Assembly: GCF_000993785.3 (NCBI RefSeq)
Contig: NZ_CP009922.3
Location: 1,860,001-1,924,000, forward strand
Direction: 5' to 3'
Length of the DNA stretch: 64,000 bases
Source: Streptomyces xiamenensis
GTDB taxonomy: Bacteria; Actinomycetota; Actinomycetes; Streptomycetales; Streptomycetaceae
In this document: positions 25,521 to 34,045 of the stretch, piece after piece
Numbering within the stretch: position 1 is the stretch's first letter
How the letters are laid out: each line of letters begins with the position of its first letter
The notes under the pieces: generated by a model
Seen by the model: the letters and a program-made list of their open reading frames with translations, nothing else
Database searches by the model: none
What the model was told of the DNA's origin: nothing
Position numbers and translations under genes: made by a program

Positions 25521-26465
25521 TCACCGCGTCTCGGCCAGGCGGCGGAACTCGCTGGGGTTGATGCCCCGGATTCTCTTGAACGCCACGCTGAACGCGAACG
25601 GATCGCTGTAACCGACGGCACGCGCGACGTGCGCGACGGTCGAGGACCCCTTCTCGACCAGGAGATCCGCCGCCAGCGTCATGCGCCAGCGCGTGAGATA
25701 GGCCAGCGGCGGTTCACCGAGCAGATCGGCGAACCGTTTGGCGAGTGTCGAGCGGGACACCCCGGTACGCCGGGCCAGTTCGCCCACCGTCCACGGCGCC
25801 GCCGGCTCGCCGTGCACGAGGCGCAGCGCCTGGCCGACCACCGGGTCCTTCTGGGCGTTCCACCAGGCCGGGGGGCGGCCACCGGGCCTGTCCAGCCAGG
25901 TGCGCAGCGTACAGACCAGCATCCAGTCGAGGAGGCGGTCGAGCACGACCTGCTGGCCCGGTTCGTCGCGGGCCACCTCCGCGGCGAGGTGGTCGAGCAC
26001 CGGGTCGCCGGTGCCTCCGCAGTCCACCCGCAGCACGACCGGCAGCGCGTCCATCAGCCGCCGGCTGATCTCGCCGCGGACCGGGTAGGCCCCGACCACC
26101 AGAGTCGTCGCACCGCTGTCGTCGCCGCCCCCTTCCCCGGGATCGTGCCAGCCCAGCCGGTGCCGGGTGCCGCCCTGCTCGGGCGTCGCGCAGTCCTCTC
26201 CGCAGATGATCGGCTCGGCCGTGCTGCCGGGCTCGTCCACGAAGGTGAAGGTCGTGGGACCACGCACCACGATCGTGTCGTGGGCACCGAGGCGCTCGGG
26301 CGGATGGCCCTCCGGCACGATCCAGCCCGCCCCGGTGAGGACGGTGCACAGGGTCAGCGGCGCACCGTCCACGAAGTGCAGTGACCAGGGCGCGGAGAGC
26401 GTCGAACTGCCGAACAGGGAGCCGCGGGCCCGCACTCCGCGGAAGAGGTCACTGGTCACGTCCAT
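25521..26465 (-). CDS. AraC-family regulator with N-terminal cupin
   Basis: A 314-aa regulator. The N-terminal half is a cupin_6-type sensor (starting SDLFRGVRARGSLFGSSTLS, with LHFVDGAPLTLCTVLTGAGW). The C-terminal part has both AraC helix-turn-helix units: WTVGELARRTGVSRSTLAKR and VAHVARAVGYSDPFAFSVAF. Such proteins commonly control a divergently transcribed oxidoreductase, as here. The 261-bp gap to the flavodoxin-fold gene is likely the shared control region. The 140-bp gap to the preceding regulator gene shows no obvious hairpin. Confidence 0.9.
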   Translation of the reverse strand: MDVTSDLFRGVRARGSLFGSSTLSAPWSLHFVDGAPLTLCTVLTGAGWIVPEGHPPERLGAHDTIVVRGPTTFTFVDEPGSTAEPIICGEDCATPEQGGTRHRLGWHDPGEGGGDDSGATTLVVGAYPVRGEISRRLMDALPVVLRVDCGGTGDPVLDHLAAEVARDEPGQQVVLDRLLDWMLVCTLRTWLDRPGGRPPAWWNAQKDPVVGQALRLVHGEPAAPWTVGELARRTGVSRSTLAKRFADLLGEPPLAYLTRWRMTLAADLLVEKGSSTVAHVARAVGYSDPFAFSVAFKRIRGINPSEFRRLAETR

Positions 26466-26504
26466 AGCGACAGGCTAGACGATCGCAAAGGCATTGCGGC
26501 CTCT

Positions 26505-26533
26505 CACCCATGTGATCGTGCGTCCCGTGGGTG
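26505..26533. promoter_or_regulatory. Inverted repeat between AraC and reductase genes
   Basis: CACCCA (26505-26510) and TGGGTG (26528-26533) form a 6-bp inverted repeat with a 17-bp spacer, 40 bp upstream of the AraC gene. It could be the AraC-type operator. Confidence 0.3.
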
Positions 26534-26726
26534 TTCTGTAGGAGCCATGACGTGAAACACGCAGCTTGTGCCGGGTGCGACCGGCACGACGGGACGCAGG
26601 ATCGCCGCCCGACTGCGGCTGCGCGCCGGTACGCGCCGCTGGTCGCGGGCGCACTGGCGCTCCCGGACGACGTGAGGCCCCGTACCCGACTCCCGATCCG
26701 TATCCCGCCCCCATGGAGGCACTGAC

Positions 26727-27350
26727 ATGACACCTGATGACGGCGACCCACTGACCCTGCTGGTCACCGCACACCCGGACCCCGGCTCCCTGACGCACCA
26801 CGTGGCGCGGCAACTCGCCTCGGCCCTCCGTCCCCGGGCCGTCGAGGTGGCGGACCTGCACCAGGAGCGGTTCGATCCCCGGTTCACCCCGGCGGACCGC
26901 CGCCACTACCAGGAAGGCGGCGCCCACGCTCCCGACGTGGCCCGGGAGCACCGTCGTCTCGACCGCGCCACCGACCTCGTCCTGGTCTTCCCGGTGTACT
27001 GGTGGTCCATGCCGGCGCTGCTCAAGGGGTGGATCGACCGCGTGTTCGTCAACGGCTGGGCCTTCGATTACTCGGTCGGGTCGGAGCTGCGTCCGAGGCT
27101 CCAGCGGCTCACCACGCATCTGCTGCCCATCGCCGGCGACGACGCCGGCAGCTTCGAGCGTCACGGATACGAACGCGCGTTGCGGACGCAGATCGAGCAC
27201 GGCATCGTCGACTACGTCGGCAGCCGCCGCGGTGCCACCGCGTTCATCCATGAATCCGAGCAGCCTTCCTCCCGGGCCACGGCGGAGAGCGTCGCACGGG
27301 CCGTACGCCTCGTCAGCGAAGCGGTACGGGCCGGCGCTCCTGCCACGTGA
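26727..27350 (+). CDS. NAD(P)H oxidoreductase, flavodoxin_2 fold
   Basis: A 207-aa protein of the NQO1/MdaB/KefF-type quinone reductase family. The FMN loop is TAHPDPGSLTHHVARQLAS, and the second binding region is LVFPVYWWSMPALLKGWIDR, a family hallmark, followed by VFVNGWAFDY. It would transfer two electrons from NAD(P)H to quinones or other electrophiles. GGAGG lies 8 nt before the ATG. It is divergent from the AraC gene, which suggests induction by an electrophile or aromatic compound, and converges on the LysR gene with a 4-bp gap. Confidence 0.9.
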   Translation: MTPDDGDPLTLLVTAHPDPGSLTHHVARQLASALRPRAVEVADLHQERFDPRFTPADRRHYQEGGAHAPDVAREHRRLDRATDLVLVFPVYWWSMPALLKGWIDRVFVNGWAFDYSVGSELRPRLQRLTTHLLPIAGDDAGSFERHGYERALRTQIEHGIVDYVGSRRGATAFIHESEQPSSRATAESVARAVRLVSEAVRAGAPAT

Positions 27351-27354
27351 CCTC

Positions 27355-28356
27355 TCACGATCCGCGCGAGGAGGGCGGGACCGCCGTCGGCACGAACCGG
27401 CGGTCCGGCTCGGGCAGCCAGGCGCCCGGCGGGCGGTGCAGCCAGTTCCCGGTGGCGGCCAGTGCCGCCGCCGTGTCCAGCAGCGCGGCCAGCCCCGGGT
27501 GCCGCAGGGCGCGGGGCCACACCACCGAGACCGGCGACAGCGGCACCGGATCGGTCAGCGGGCGCAGCACCATGCCGGGAACCCCGGTGAACTGCTCGCT
27601 GGCCAGCACCCACCACCCGCGCGCCCGCACCAGCCGGACGAACTCCTCCTCGCCGTCGATGCGCGGGAACGGCGGCGCCACCGCGATGCCGCGCCCGGCG
27701 AACAGCCGCTCCGCGTAGTCCGTCCACTCGGTGGTCTCCGGATTGCCGGCGCCCGCGTACAGCTCACGCCCGGCCAGCCGCTCCAGCGGGATCTCGGCGA
27801 GGCGGGCCAGCGGATCGTCGGCGGGCAGCAGTACCGCCGTCCGTTCGTAGCGCACCAGCCGGTGGTCCAGCCCGGCGCGGACCCCGGGGTCAAGGCCCGC
27901 GAACCGGCCGAAGGACACATCCAGCTGGCCGCGCGTCATCTCCGCCACCGCCCCGGCCAGGCCGCTGTGGAAACGGGCCACGAACTCCACCCCGGGTGCC
28001 GACTCCCGGGCGGCGTCCAGGATCAGCCGGGCCGTGGTCACCGGCGCGGACACATCCACCACCAGCGGACGGGCCCCCGCCCCGGCGCCGCGCACCGCCG
28101 CCGCGAGGTCCCGCTGCGCCTCCAGTGCCCGGCGCACCGGTGCCAGCAGCCGTTCGCCCTCGGCCGTCAGCGTCACCTGGCGGGTGCTGCGGACGAACAG
28201 CCGCGTCCCCCACTGCTCCTCCAGCCGTCTGATGTCCCGGGACAGCGCCTGCTGCGCGACGAACAGCCGCGCGGCGGCGCGGGTGAAGTGCAACTCCTCG
28301 GCCACCGCGACAAAGGCGCGCAGCAGCCGTGGATCGGTGTCACGGTCGGCGGGCAT
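27355..28356 (-). CDS. LysR-family transcriptional regulator
   Basis: A 333-aa LysR regulator. The N-terminal winged helix is LLRAFVAVAEELHFTRAAAR with LFVAQQALSRDIRRLEEQWG, and the periplasmic-binding-like effector domain occupies the rest. It is divergent from an MFS transporter gene, with a T-N11-A operator in the 103-bp gap, so it probably controls that exporter. The GAGGGA in front of the ATG is closer than usual; no better in-frame start is visible. Confidence 0.9.
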   Translation of the reverse strand: MPADRDTDPRLLRAFVAVAEELHFTRAAARLFVAQQALSRDIRRLEEQWGTRLFVRSTRQVTLTAEGERLLAPVRRALEAQRDLAAAVRGAGAGARPLVVDVSAPVTTARLILDAARESAPGVEFVARFHSGLAGAVAEMTRGQLDVSFGRFAGLDPGVRAGLDHRLVRYERTAVLLPADDPLARLAEIPLERLAGRELYAGAGNPETTEWTDYAERLFAGRGIAVAPPFPRIDGEEEFVRLVRARGWWVLASEQFTGVPGMVLRPLTDPVPLSPVSVVWPRALRHPGLAALLDTAAALAATGNWLHRPPGAWLPEPDRRFVPTAVPPSSRGS

Positions 28357-28377
28357 TCCCTCATTGTCGCCGGTCGG

Positions 28378-28409
28378 GGCCGATTCACTACCGGGTTGTG
28401 TGAATGGCC
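28378..28409. promoter_or_regulatory. LysR-box operator between LysR and MFS genes
   Basis: ATTCAC-N11-GTGAAT (28383-28405), extended by GGCC on both sides, is a textbook LysR T-N11-A dyad centred in the divergent gap. Confidence 0.65.
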
Positions 28410-28459
28410 GCCGATCAGGTGTTGGACGCCCCGCACGGCCCGGTCCGAAGGTGATCCCC

Positions 28460-29842
28460 ATGCAGTTCGCCCTCACCGGCCACACCCTCGTCCACGTTCC
28501 CCTCTCCCCCGACCGTCACCGCCGCTGCCGCCGACCCCGGCGCCCGCGCGGCCCGTACGCCCGGCTGTTCGACGCACCGGGCGCGCTCGCCTTCACGCTG
28601 CCCAATCTGCTGGCCCGGCTGCCGATGGGCATGTTCAGCATCTCCGCCGTGCTGCTGATCACCGGGCTGCACGGCTCGTACGCGCTGGCCGGCGCGGTCG
28701 TGGCCGCGACACTCGCCGCCTCCGCCGTCGGCGGCCCGCTGCTGGCCCGGCTCGTGGACCGGTACGGGCAGGCCAGGATCACCGTCCCGGCCGTGCTGCT
28801 GACCGGCACCGGACATCTGGGGCTGCTGGGGTGCGTCACCGGCGGCGCCCCGTTGTGGGCCTGGTTCTGCTGCGTCCCGCTCATGGCGGCCACCCCCAAC
28901 ACCGGTGGCATGTCGCGGGCCCGCTGGGCGCACCTGTACCGGGACGATCCCGCCGCCCGGCACACCGCCAACTCCTTCGAACAGGCCATGGACGAACTGT
29001 GCTTCCTGCTCGGCCCGCTGATCGCCGCCGGGCTGTGCACCGCGCTGTTCCCGGCGGCCGGCACTCTCACCGCGGTCACGCTGCTGATCACCGGCGGTGT
29101 GCTGTTCGCGGCCCAGCGCCGCACCGAGCCGCCGGTCGCCCCCCGTGGCCCGGGGCGGGCCCGCACCGGGCCGGCCCCGCTGCTGCTGCCCGGGATACCG
29201 CCGCTGCTGGCCACCTTCCTGTGCACCGGCGCCGTGTTCGGCTCGCTGGAGGTGGTGACGATCGCGTACGCGGACGGTCTGGGGCTGAAGGCGTGGGCGG
29301 GCGCGGTGCTGGCGGCGCAGGCGCTGGGTTCGGGGGCGGCCGGGCTCGCGTTCGGGCTGCTGGCCCCCGGGACCACCCCGGTACGGCGCCGGCTGGTGCG
29401 CTGGGTGACACTCATGGCCGTGCTGATGGCGCTGCCGCTGCTGGTGGCGGCGGGCACCGGCGCGCTGCCGCCGCTGGTGCCGGTGCTGCTGATCGCCGGG
29501 ATGGCGACGGCGCCGACCATGGTCACCGGGATGACGCTGCTCCAGGAGCTGACCCCGGCGCCCCGGCTCAACGAGGGCATGTCCCTGGCGGTGACGGCCC
29601 TGCTGTCCGGCATCGCCGCGGGCGCGGCGGCCGGCGGCTGGGCGGCCGAACATCTGCCGCCCGGCGCCGCCGGCTACGCCACTCCGCTGACCGCCGCCGC
29701 GCTGGCGGCGGCGGTCGCCTGGCTCGCGTTCTACTCCTGGAAGCCGGTGAGGAAGTCCACCGCGACCGGGCCCGCCGTGGCGCCGCCCGAGCCGCCGTCC
29801 AGCAGCAGCACGGCGAAGGCCAGGTCCGCGTCGCCGAGGTAG
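28460..29842 (+). CDS. Major facilitator superfamily transporter
   Basis: A 460-aa integral membrane protein with about 12 hydrophobic segments. The first helix region is APGALAFTLPNLLARLPMGM, and the loop 2-3 motif is visible as GGPLLARLVDRYGQARITVP. It resembles drug or metabolite exporters of the YbfB/SET type in which helices 1-6 and 7-12 are split by a Pro/Arg-rich loop. It is probably regulated by the divergent LysR. The last ~37 residues form a polar tail (KPVRKSTATGPAVAPPEPPS) encoded antisense to the 3' end of the penicillin-binding protein gene, a 112-bp overlap. Confidence 0.85.
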   Translation: MQFALTGHTLVHVPLSPDRHRRCRRPRRPRGPYARLFDAPGALAFTLPNLLARLPMGMFSISAVLLITGLHGSYALAGAVVAATLAASAVGGPLLARLVDRYGQARITVPAVLLTGTGHLGLLGCVTGGAPLWAWFCCVPLMAATPNTGGMSRARWAHLYRDDPAARHTANSFEQAMDELCFLLGPLIAAGLCTALFPAAGTLTAVTLLITGGVLFAAQRRTEPPVAPRGPGRARTGPAPLLLPGIPPLLATFLCTGAVFGSLEVVTIAYADGLGLKAWAGAVLAAQALGSGAAGLAFGLLAPGTTPVRRRLVRWVTLMAVLMALPLLVAAGTGALPPLVPVLLIAGMATAPTMVTGMTLLQELTPAPRLNEGMSLAVTALLSGIAAGAAAGGWAAEHLPPGAAGYATPLTAAALAAAVAWLAFYSWKPVRKSTATGPAVAPPEPPSSSSTAKARSASPR

Positions 29843-31671
29843 CCGATCAGCCAGGCGTTGGTGGACAGTTCACCGTCGCCGGTGTCGAACTCGGCCGTTC
29901 CGGTCTTGGCGTGCGGCGTGCCGGGCACGGAGCCCAGCACGGTGGCGGTGCCGTCGGTGACGGTGTCCCGCATCATCGAGCGCAGCGCCGCGTAGGTGTC
30001 GGCGCTCAGCTCGGACGGCGCGGGCGTGGGCTCGGCGACCGCGTCGGGCACCAGCACCGGCTGGTGGAAGGCGCCCTCGGCGACGGTGGCCGCCACCGAG
30101 GCCATCACCAGCGGGCTGGCCTGCACGCGGGCCTGCCCGATCAGCGAGGCCGACAGGTCGTTGGCGCCCTCGGCGTCCGGCACGCTGCCGTCGAACGAAC
30201 CGGCGCCCAGGTCCCATGCGACGCCGATGCCGAACGCCTCGGCGGTCAGCCGCAGCGTGTCCGGCTCGAAGCGGTCCCGGTTGGCTATGTAGGCGGTGTT
30301 GCAGGAGGCGGTGAACGCCTCGTGCAGCGTGGTGGCCGGGCCCAGTTCGAACTCGTTCTGGTTCTGGAAGCGGTAGCCCTCCACGGTCTCGTACTTCGGG
30401 CAGCCGATCGCCTCGCCGGGCGCGGTGCCGCCCTCCAGCAGCGCCGCGGTGGTGATCACCTTGAAGGTGGACCCCGGCGCGAGCTGCCCGCTGAGCGAGC
30501 GGTCCCCGCCGTCCAGCGGGGAGTCGGCCGCCGCCAGCACCTCCCCGGTGGAGGGCCGCACCGCCACGATCGAGCCGGCCTGGTCCGTACCCTCCAGCGC
30601 GGCCTCCGCGGCACGCTGCACATCGGCGTCGATGGTGGTCTGCACGGGGGTGCCGGGCTCGCCGCCCTCCTGCTCGTAGAGCACCTCCACCGCGTCCCCC
30701 GACTCACGGTCGGCGATGACGACGGCGGCGCTCGGGGTGCCGGCCAGTTGCTCCTCGTACCGGCCCTGCAGCCCGGAGGACCCGGCGCCGGTCGCGGGGT
30801 CAAGGCCGCCGACCACGGTGCGCGCCAGATGCGCCAGCGGGCGGCTGTCCTCCGCGAACTGGAGGCCCTCCACCGCGCGCAGCGCGTCCTCGTGCTCGCG
30901 GAAGACCTCGTCGCGCAGGCTCACCACGGACACGGCCTGGTCGGGGTCGGACGCCTCCACCCGGTCGGCCAGCGCCTCGGTGTCCAGACCCACCTCCAGT
31001 CCGTCCAGCGCCTCGTAGGCCGCATCGGGGTCGCTCAGCCGGGCGGGCCAGACGCTCAGGTCCCACACGACGGAGGGACCGGCCAGCTGGCTGCCGTCCG
31101 CGGCGAGGATGGGAGCGCGCTCCGACTGGTCGGTGCTCAGCACCAGGGTCTGGCCCTCGGACAGCTCGGGGTGGACCAGCGGTGACTCCCAGTGCACGTG
31201 CCAGGCGTCCTCCTCGGCCCCGTCGGGCGCGGCGTACAGGGAGGACTCGTAGGACCACTCCCCCACCCCGGGCAGGGTGAAGGAGGCGGTGAAGGGCACC
31301 GTGTACGCGGCCTCGGGCACTCCCTCGCCGGCCTCGGCGCGCACCGGCTCCCCGCTGATGGTGAGCGCGGTCTCCTCGGCGCCGAGGTTGCGCTGGACCG
31401 ACTCCAGGAGCGAACCCGCGGCCTCCGCGTCGTCCGTGCGCGCGGCGGCGCCTTCCAGGTCGCCCTCCGCCCAGGCGTCCAGGAACTTCTGGCTCTCCGC
31501 CCGCGCGGCGCTCGCCGGGTCCTCGTCGCCGTCGCGCAGCAGCAGGACGGCGCCGATCGCCAGCACGGTGACGGCCACCGCGCCCCCTATGATCCACTTC
31601 GTTCGGTTTCCGCCGGTCGTCTCGGGCTCTGGCCGGCCCTGAGGACCCCACCCCGGTGCACTGTCTGCCAT
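29731..31671 (-). CDS. Penicillin-binding transpeptidase with NTF2-like domain
   Basis: A 646-aa class B type penicillin-binding protein. A short cytoplasmic N-terminus and one membrane anchor (WIIGGAVAVTVLAIGAVLLL) precede an NTF2-like MecA_N domain (about 60-160), a dimerisation region and the transpeptidase domain. The three active-site motifs are present: STFK in APGSTFKVITTAA, SCN in FTASCNTAYIANR and KTGT in HAKTGTAEFDTG. It cross-links peptidoglycan outside the membrane. ATG 31671 is preferred over an upstream in-frame start at 31695. Its 3' end overlaps the convergent MFS gene by 112 bp. Confidence 0.92.
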   Translation of the reverse strand: MADSAPGWGPQGRPEPETTGGNRTKWIIGGAVAVTVLAIGAVLLLRDGDEDPASAARAESQKFLDAWAEGDLEGAAARTDDAEAAGSLLESVQRNLGAEETALTISGEPVRAEAGEGVPEAAYTVPFTASFTLPGVGEWSYESSLYAAPDGAEEDAWHVHWESPLVHPELSEGQTLVLSTDQSERAPILAADGSQLAGPSVVWDLSVWPARLSDPDAAYEALDGLEVGLDTEALADRVEASDPDQAVSVVSLRDEVFREHEDALRAVEGLQFAEDSRPLAHLARTVVGGLDPATGAGSSGLQGRYEEQLAGTPSAAVVIADRESGDAVEVLYEQEGGEPGTPVQTTIDADVQRAAEAALEGTDQAGSIVAVRPSTGEVLAAADSPLDGGDRSLSGQLAPGSTFKVITTAALLEGGTAPGEAIGCPKYETVEGYRFQNQNEFELGPATTLHEAFTASCNTAYIANRDRFEPDTLRLTAEAFGIGVAWDLGAGSFDGSVPDAEGANDLSASLIGQARVQASPLVMASVAATVAEGAFHQPVLVPDAVAEPTPAPSELSADTYAALRSMMRDTVTDGTATVLGSVPGTPHAKTGTAEFDTGDGELSTNAWLIGYLGDADLAFAVLLLDGGSGGATAGPVAVDFLTGFQE

Positions 31672-31724
31672 GCCGGTGACCCTACCGGGCCCCACGGACA
31701 GTCACCCCGGGGTTCGAACAAACG

Positions 31725-31760
31725 CAGGCCCCGGCCCGCGCGAACGCGGGCCGGGGCCTG
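31725..31760 (-). terminator. Terminator of tmRNA
   Basis: CAGGCCCCGGCCCGCG pairs perfectly over 16 bp with the arm at 31745-31760 around a CGAA loop. It lies 12 nt past the tmRNA 3' end on the minus strand and is followed by CGTTTGTTCG. Confidence 0.75.
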
Positions 31761-31772
31761 ACGGTGAAACAG

Positions 31773-32140
31773 TGGAGATGGCGGGAATCGAACCCGCGTC
31801 CAGTGACGTGGAAAGAGGGCTTCTCCGAGCGCAGTCCGCTGCGATTTTCTCGGCCCCGGAGATCACGCGGACAAGTCTCCGACGGGCTCAGTCACTGTTA
31901 AATGTCCCGCAAGCCTCCGTGACCGAGGCTAACGGTGAAGTCCCCTAGCTGATACCAGGAACCGGGACGGGAACAGGCCCGGGCTGGCACCTCACCAGTC
32001 GCTACTTATGCAGCGAGGGCGAAGGAATCGCGCTTGGTATTGGCGATTATTTTTTTGCGACATATGGTTTACGAGATCATTGCCGCTTCCTCGGCTCGCT
32101 TCCCCTGCTTCGACAACCACTGTCGAAACCGATCATCCCC
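31773..32140 (-). ncRNA. ssrA: Transfer-messenger RNA (tmRNA)
   Basis: The RNA rescues stalled ribosomes. Its 5' end GGGGATGATCGGTTTCGACA pairs in the acceptor stem with CATCTCC at the 3' end; the T-arm GGGTTCGATTCCCGCC is complete. The tag reading frame (32044 down to 32006) encodes ANTKRDSFALAA followed by TAA, the expected actinobacterial degradation tag. The 3' CCA is not encoded: ACTG follows the acceptor stem, so CCA must be added after processing. A TACACT element at 32188-32193 on the minus strand may be the -10 promoter. The partner gene smpB lies 95 bp upstream. Confidence 0.95.
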
Positions 32141-32234
32141 ATGTTGAGTTAACAAACAGCCGGGCCCCGTGGGACCCGCTGTGCACCAGTGTACGCCACC
32201 CGGTGCCGCGACGCCCGGGCTTTTTCCGTGCCGC

Positions 32235-32735
32235 TCAGGCGCGCTGCCGGCGGCGGGCCGCCGACATCGCGCGCTCCGCCTCCCGGGTGTCCTGCTTCTC
32301 CCGCAGCGTCTGCCGCTTGTCGTACTCCCGCTTGCCGCGCGCGACGGCCAGCTCGACCTTCACCTTGCCGTTCGTGAAGTACAGCGCCAGCGGCACCAGC
32401 GTCAGACCCGACTCCTGCACCTTGCCGACCAGCTTGTCGATCTCCGCGCGGTGCAGCAGCAGCTTCCGCTTGCGGCGCGCGGCATGATTGGTCCAGGTGC
32501 CCTGCGCGTATTCCGGAATGTGCACATTGTGCAGCCAGACCTCACCCCCGTCGAGCTGCCCGAAGCCGTCCACCAGCGAGGCCCGGCCCTGGCGCAGCGA
32601 TTTCACCTCGGTGCCCGTGAGCACCAGGCCGCACTCGTACGTGTCCAGGATCTCGTAGTCGTGCCGCGCCTTCTTGTTCTGCGCGATGAGCTTGCGCCCC
32701 GACCCGATCGCCGTCTCTTTCTTCTTCTTAGCCAT
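32235..32735 (-). CDS. smpB: SsrA-binding protein SmpB
   Basis: A 166-aa RNA-binding protein that escorts tmRNA to stalled ribosomes. It starts with the Lys-rich [20 protein letters not shown] and shows the OB-fold core [31 protein letters not shown] and [20 protein letters not shown]. The basic C-terminal tail ([20 protein letters not shown]) inserts into the mRNA channel. It sits directly upstream of ssrA in the usual order. Confidence 0.97.
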   Translation of the reverse strand: MAKKKKETAIGSGRKLIAQNKKARHDYEILDTYECGLVLTGTEVKSLRQGRASLVDGFGQLDGGEVWLHNVHIPEYAQGTWTNHAARRKRKLLLHRAEIDKLVGKVQESGLTLVPLALYFTNGKVKVELAVARGKREYDKRQTLREKQDTREAERAMSAARRRQRA

Positions 32736-32824
32736 GACGTGATCAGTCTACGGCGCCACGCCGCCGCGCCGCCGCCCGTTTAACGGCCACCCGCCGGGCC
32801 GCCCGGGCACCGCGGACCGCGCCC

Positions 32825-33967
32825 TCAGCCGGGCCCGGCGGCCAGCCCGTCGAGCACCGTGCGCGCCTTCTCCTCGGCGTCCTCACCCGCGTCCACCGGC
32901 AGATCCGGCTCGACCGGCCGCTCCTCGTCCACCGTCCGCCCCGAGGGCGTCGCGTAATACCCCACGGTCAGCTCGGCCACCGACCCGTCCGGCTGCTCGC
33001 TCGGCATCTGCACCGTGCCCTTGCCGAACGTGCGCGAGCCCACCAGCACCGCACGGTTGCGGTCCTGCAACGCCGCCGCCAGCAGCTCCGCCGAGCTCAT
33101 CGTGCCGCCGTCCACCAGGACCACCAGCGGCGTCCGGGTGTCCCCGCCCGGCTCCGCGTGCAGCGCCCGCTGGTCACCGTGCACGTCGTACGTCGCCACC
33201 AGGCCGCCGTCCAGGAACACCGAGGCCGCCTGCGCCGCCTCCGTCAGCAGCCCGCCGCCGTTGCCGCGCAGGTCCAGCAGCACCGCGTCCCCGGCCGGGA
33301 CGCCGCCCACCGCCTCGCGCAGCTGACCGGCCGAACCCCGGGTGAAGGAGGAGACATGGATCCGGGTCACCCCGGGCACCTCGCGGGTCACCGACACCGT
33401 CTCGGCCGTGAGCCGGGCCCTGGCCACCTCGGCCTCCCAGCGCTCCCCGGCCCGCACCAGGCCCAGCAGCACGGTGGAGCCGGGCCCGGCCGCCGCCGGC
33501 TGGTCGCTGCCGCGCAGCCGCCCGACCGCGTCGGTGACCGCGCCGCCGTCCAGTCCGGCCCCGTCGATGGTGACGATCTCGTCGCCCGGCAGGATCCCGG
33601 CCCGCTCGGCCGGGCTGTCCGCGTGCACCTCGTTGACCACGATCCGGCCGTCCGCCGTGCGGCTGACCGCTATCCCGGTGCCCACGTACTCGCCCTCCAG
33701 GGACAGCCGCAGCCGCTCGTACTCCTGCGGCGAGTACGCCGCCGCCCAGCGGTCACCGCTGCGGCTGACGAGCCGGGCGGCGTCACCCGCGTCCCGTGGC
33801 GCGTCGTCGCCGGCCGCCACGGGGACGCTGTCGGCGCCCTCGCCCTCCGGCTCCTCGATCCAGGAGCCGGTCGCGGCCCCCGACATGAGCACACCGGCGA
33901 ACACACAGGCCAAAGCCGCCCCACGCCGGACAGACCGGGGCGTCAGCCGATCAGTCGGACCTGACAT
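32825..33967 (-). CDS. S41-family carboxyl-terminal processing protease
   Basis: A 380-aa exported serine protease. A membrane-anchor or signal segment near residues 17-36 is followed by a PDZ domain (IVVNEVHADSPAERAGILPG) and the S41 catalytic domain. The nucleophile Ser is in VLVDGGTMSSAELLAAALQD, and the general-base Lys is in SRTFGKGTVQMPSEQPDGS. It probably processes or degrades cell-envelope proteins. It lies between ftsX and smpB; the gap to ftsX is 78 bp, so co-transcription with ftsEX is possible. Confidence 0.92.
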   Translation of the reverse strand: MSGPTDRLTPRSVRRGAALACVFAGVLMSGAATGSWIEEPEGEGADSVPVAAGDDAPRDAGDAARLVSRSGDRWAAAYSPQEYERLRLSLEGEYVGTGIAVSRTADGRIVVNEVHADSPAERAGILPGDEIVTIDGAGLDGGAVTDAVGRLRGSDQPAAAGPGSTVLLGLVRAGERWEAEVARARLTAETVSVTREVPGVTRIHVSSFTRGSAGQLREAVGGVPAGDAVLLDLRGNGGGLLTEAAQAASVFLDGGLVATYDVHGDQRALHAEPGGDTRTPLVVLVDGGTMSSAELLAAALQDRNRAVLVGSRTFGKGTVQMPSEQPDGSVAELTVGYYATPSGRTVDEERPVEPDLPVDAGEDAEEKARTVLDGLAAGPG

Positions 33968-34045
33968 GGACGGGAGTGTAGGTCACCGGACCGGGGCGCG
34001 CGGAGGGCCTTTCGGAGGTGCGTGGCGTGATTCATCACACCCGCG

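Noticed and set aside
26531..26725. 64-codon plus-strand frame before the flavodoxin-fold reductase
   Set aside because: It has no ribosome site or recognisable motif and fills a divergent promoter region; composition looks like non-coding GC-rich DNA.
31773..32140. tRNA gene suggested by the T-arm-like sequence
   Set aside because: The T-arm belongs to tmRNA, shown by the tag reading frame and the distant 5' acceptor half. No independent tRNA or rRNA gene was found in the window.
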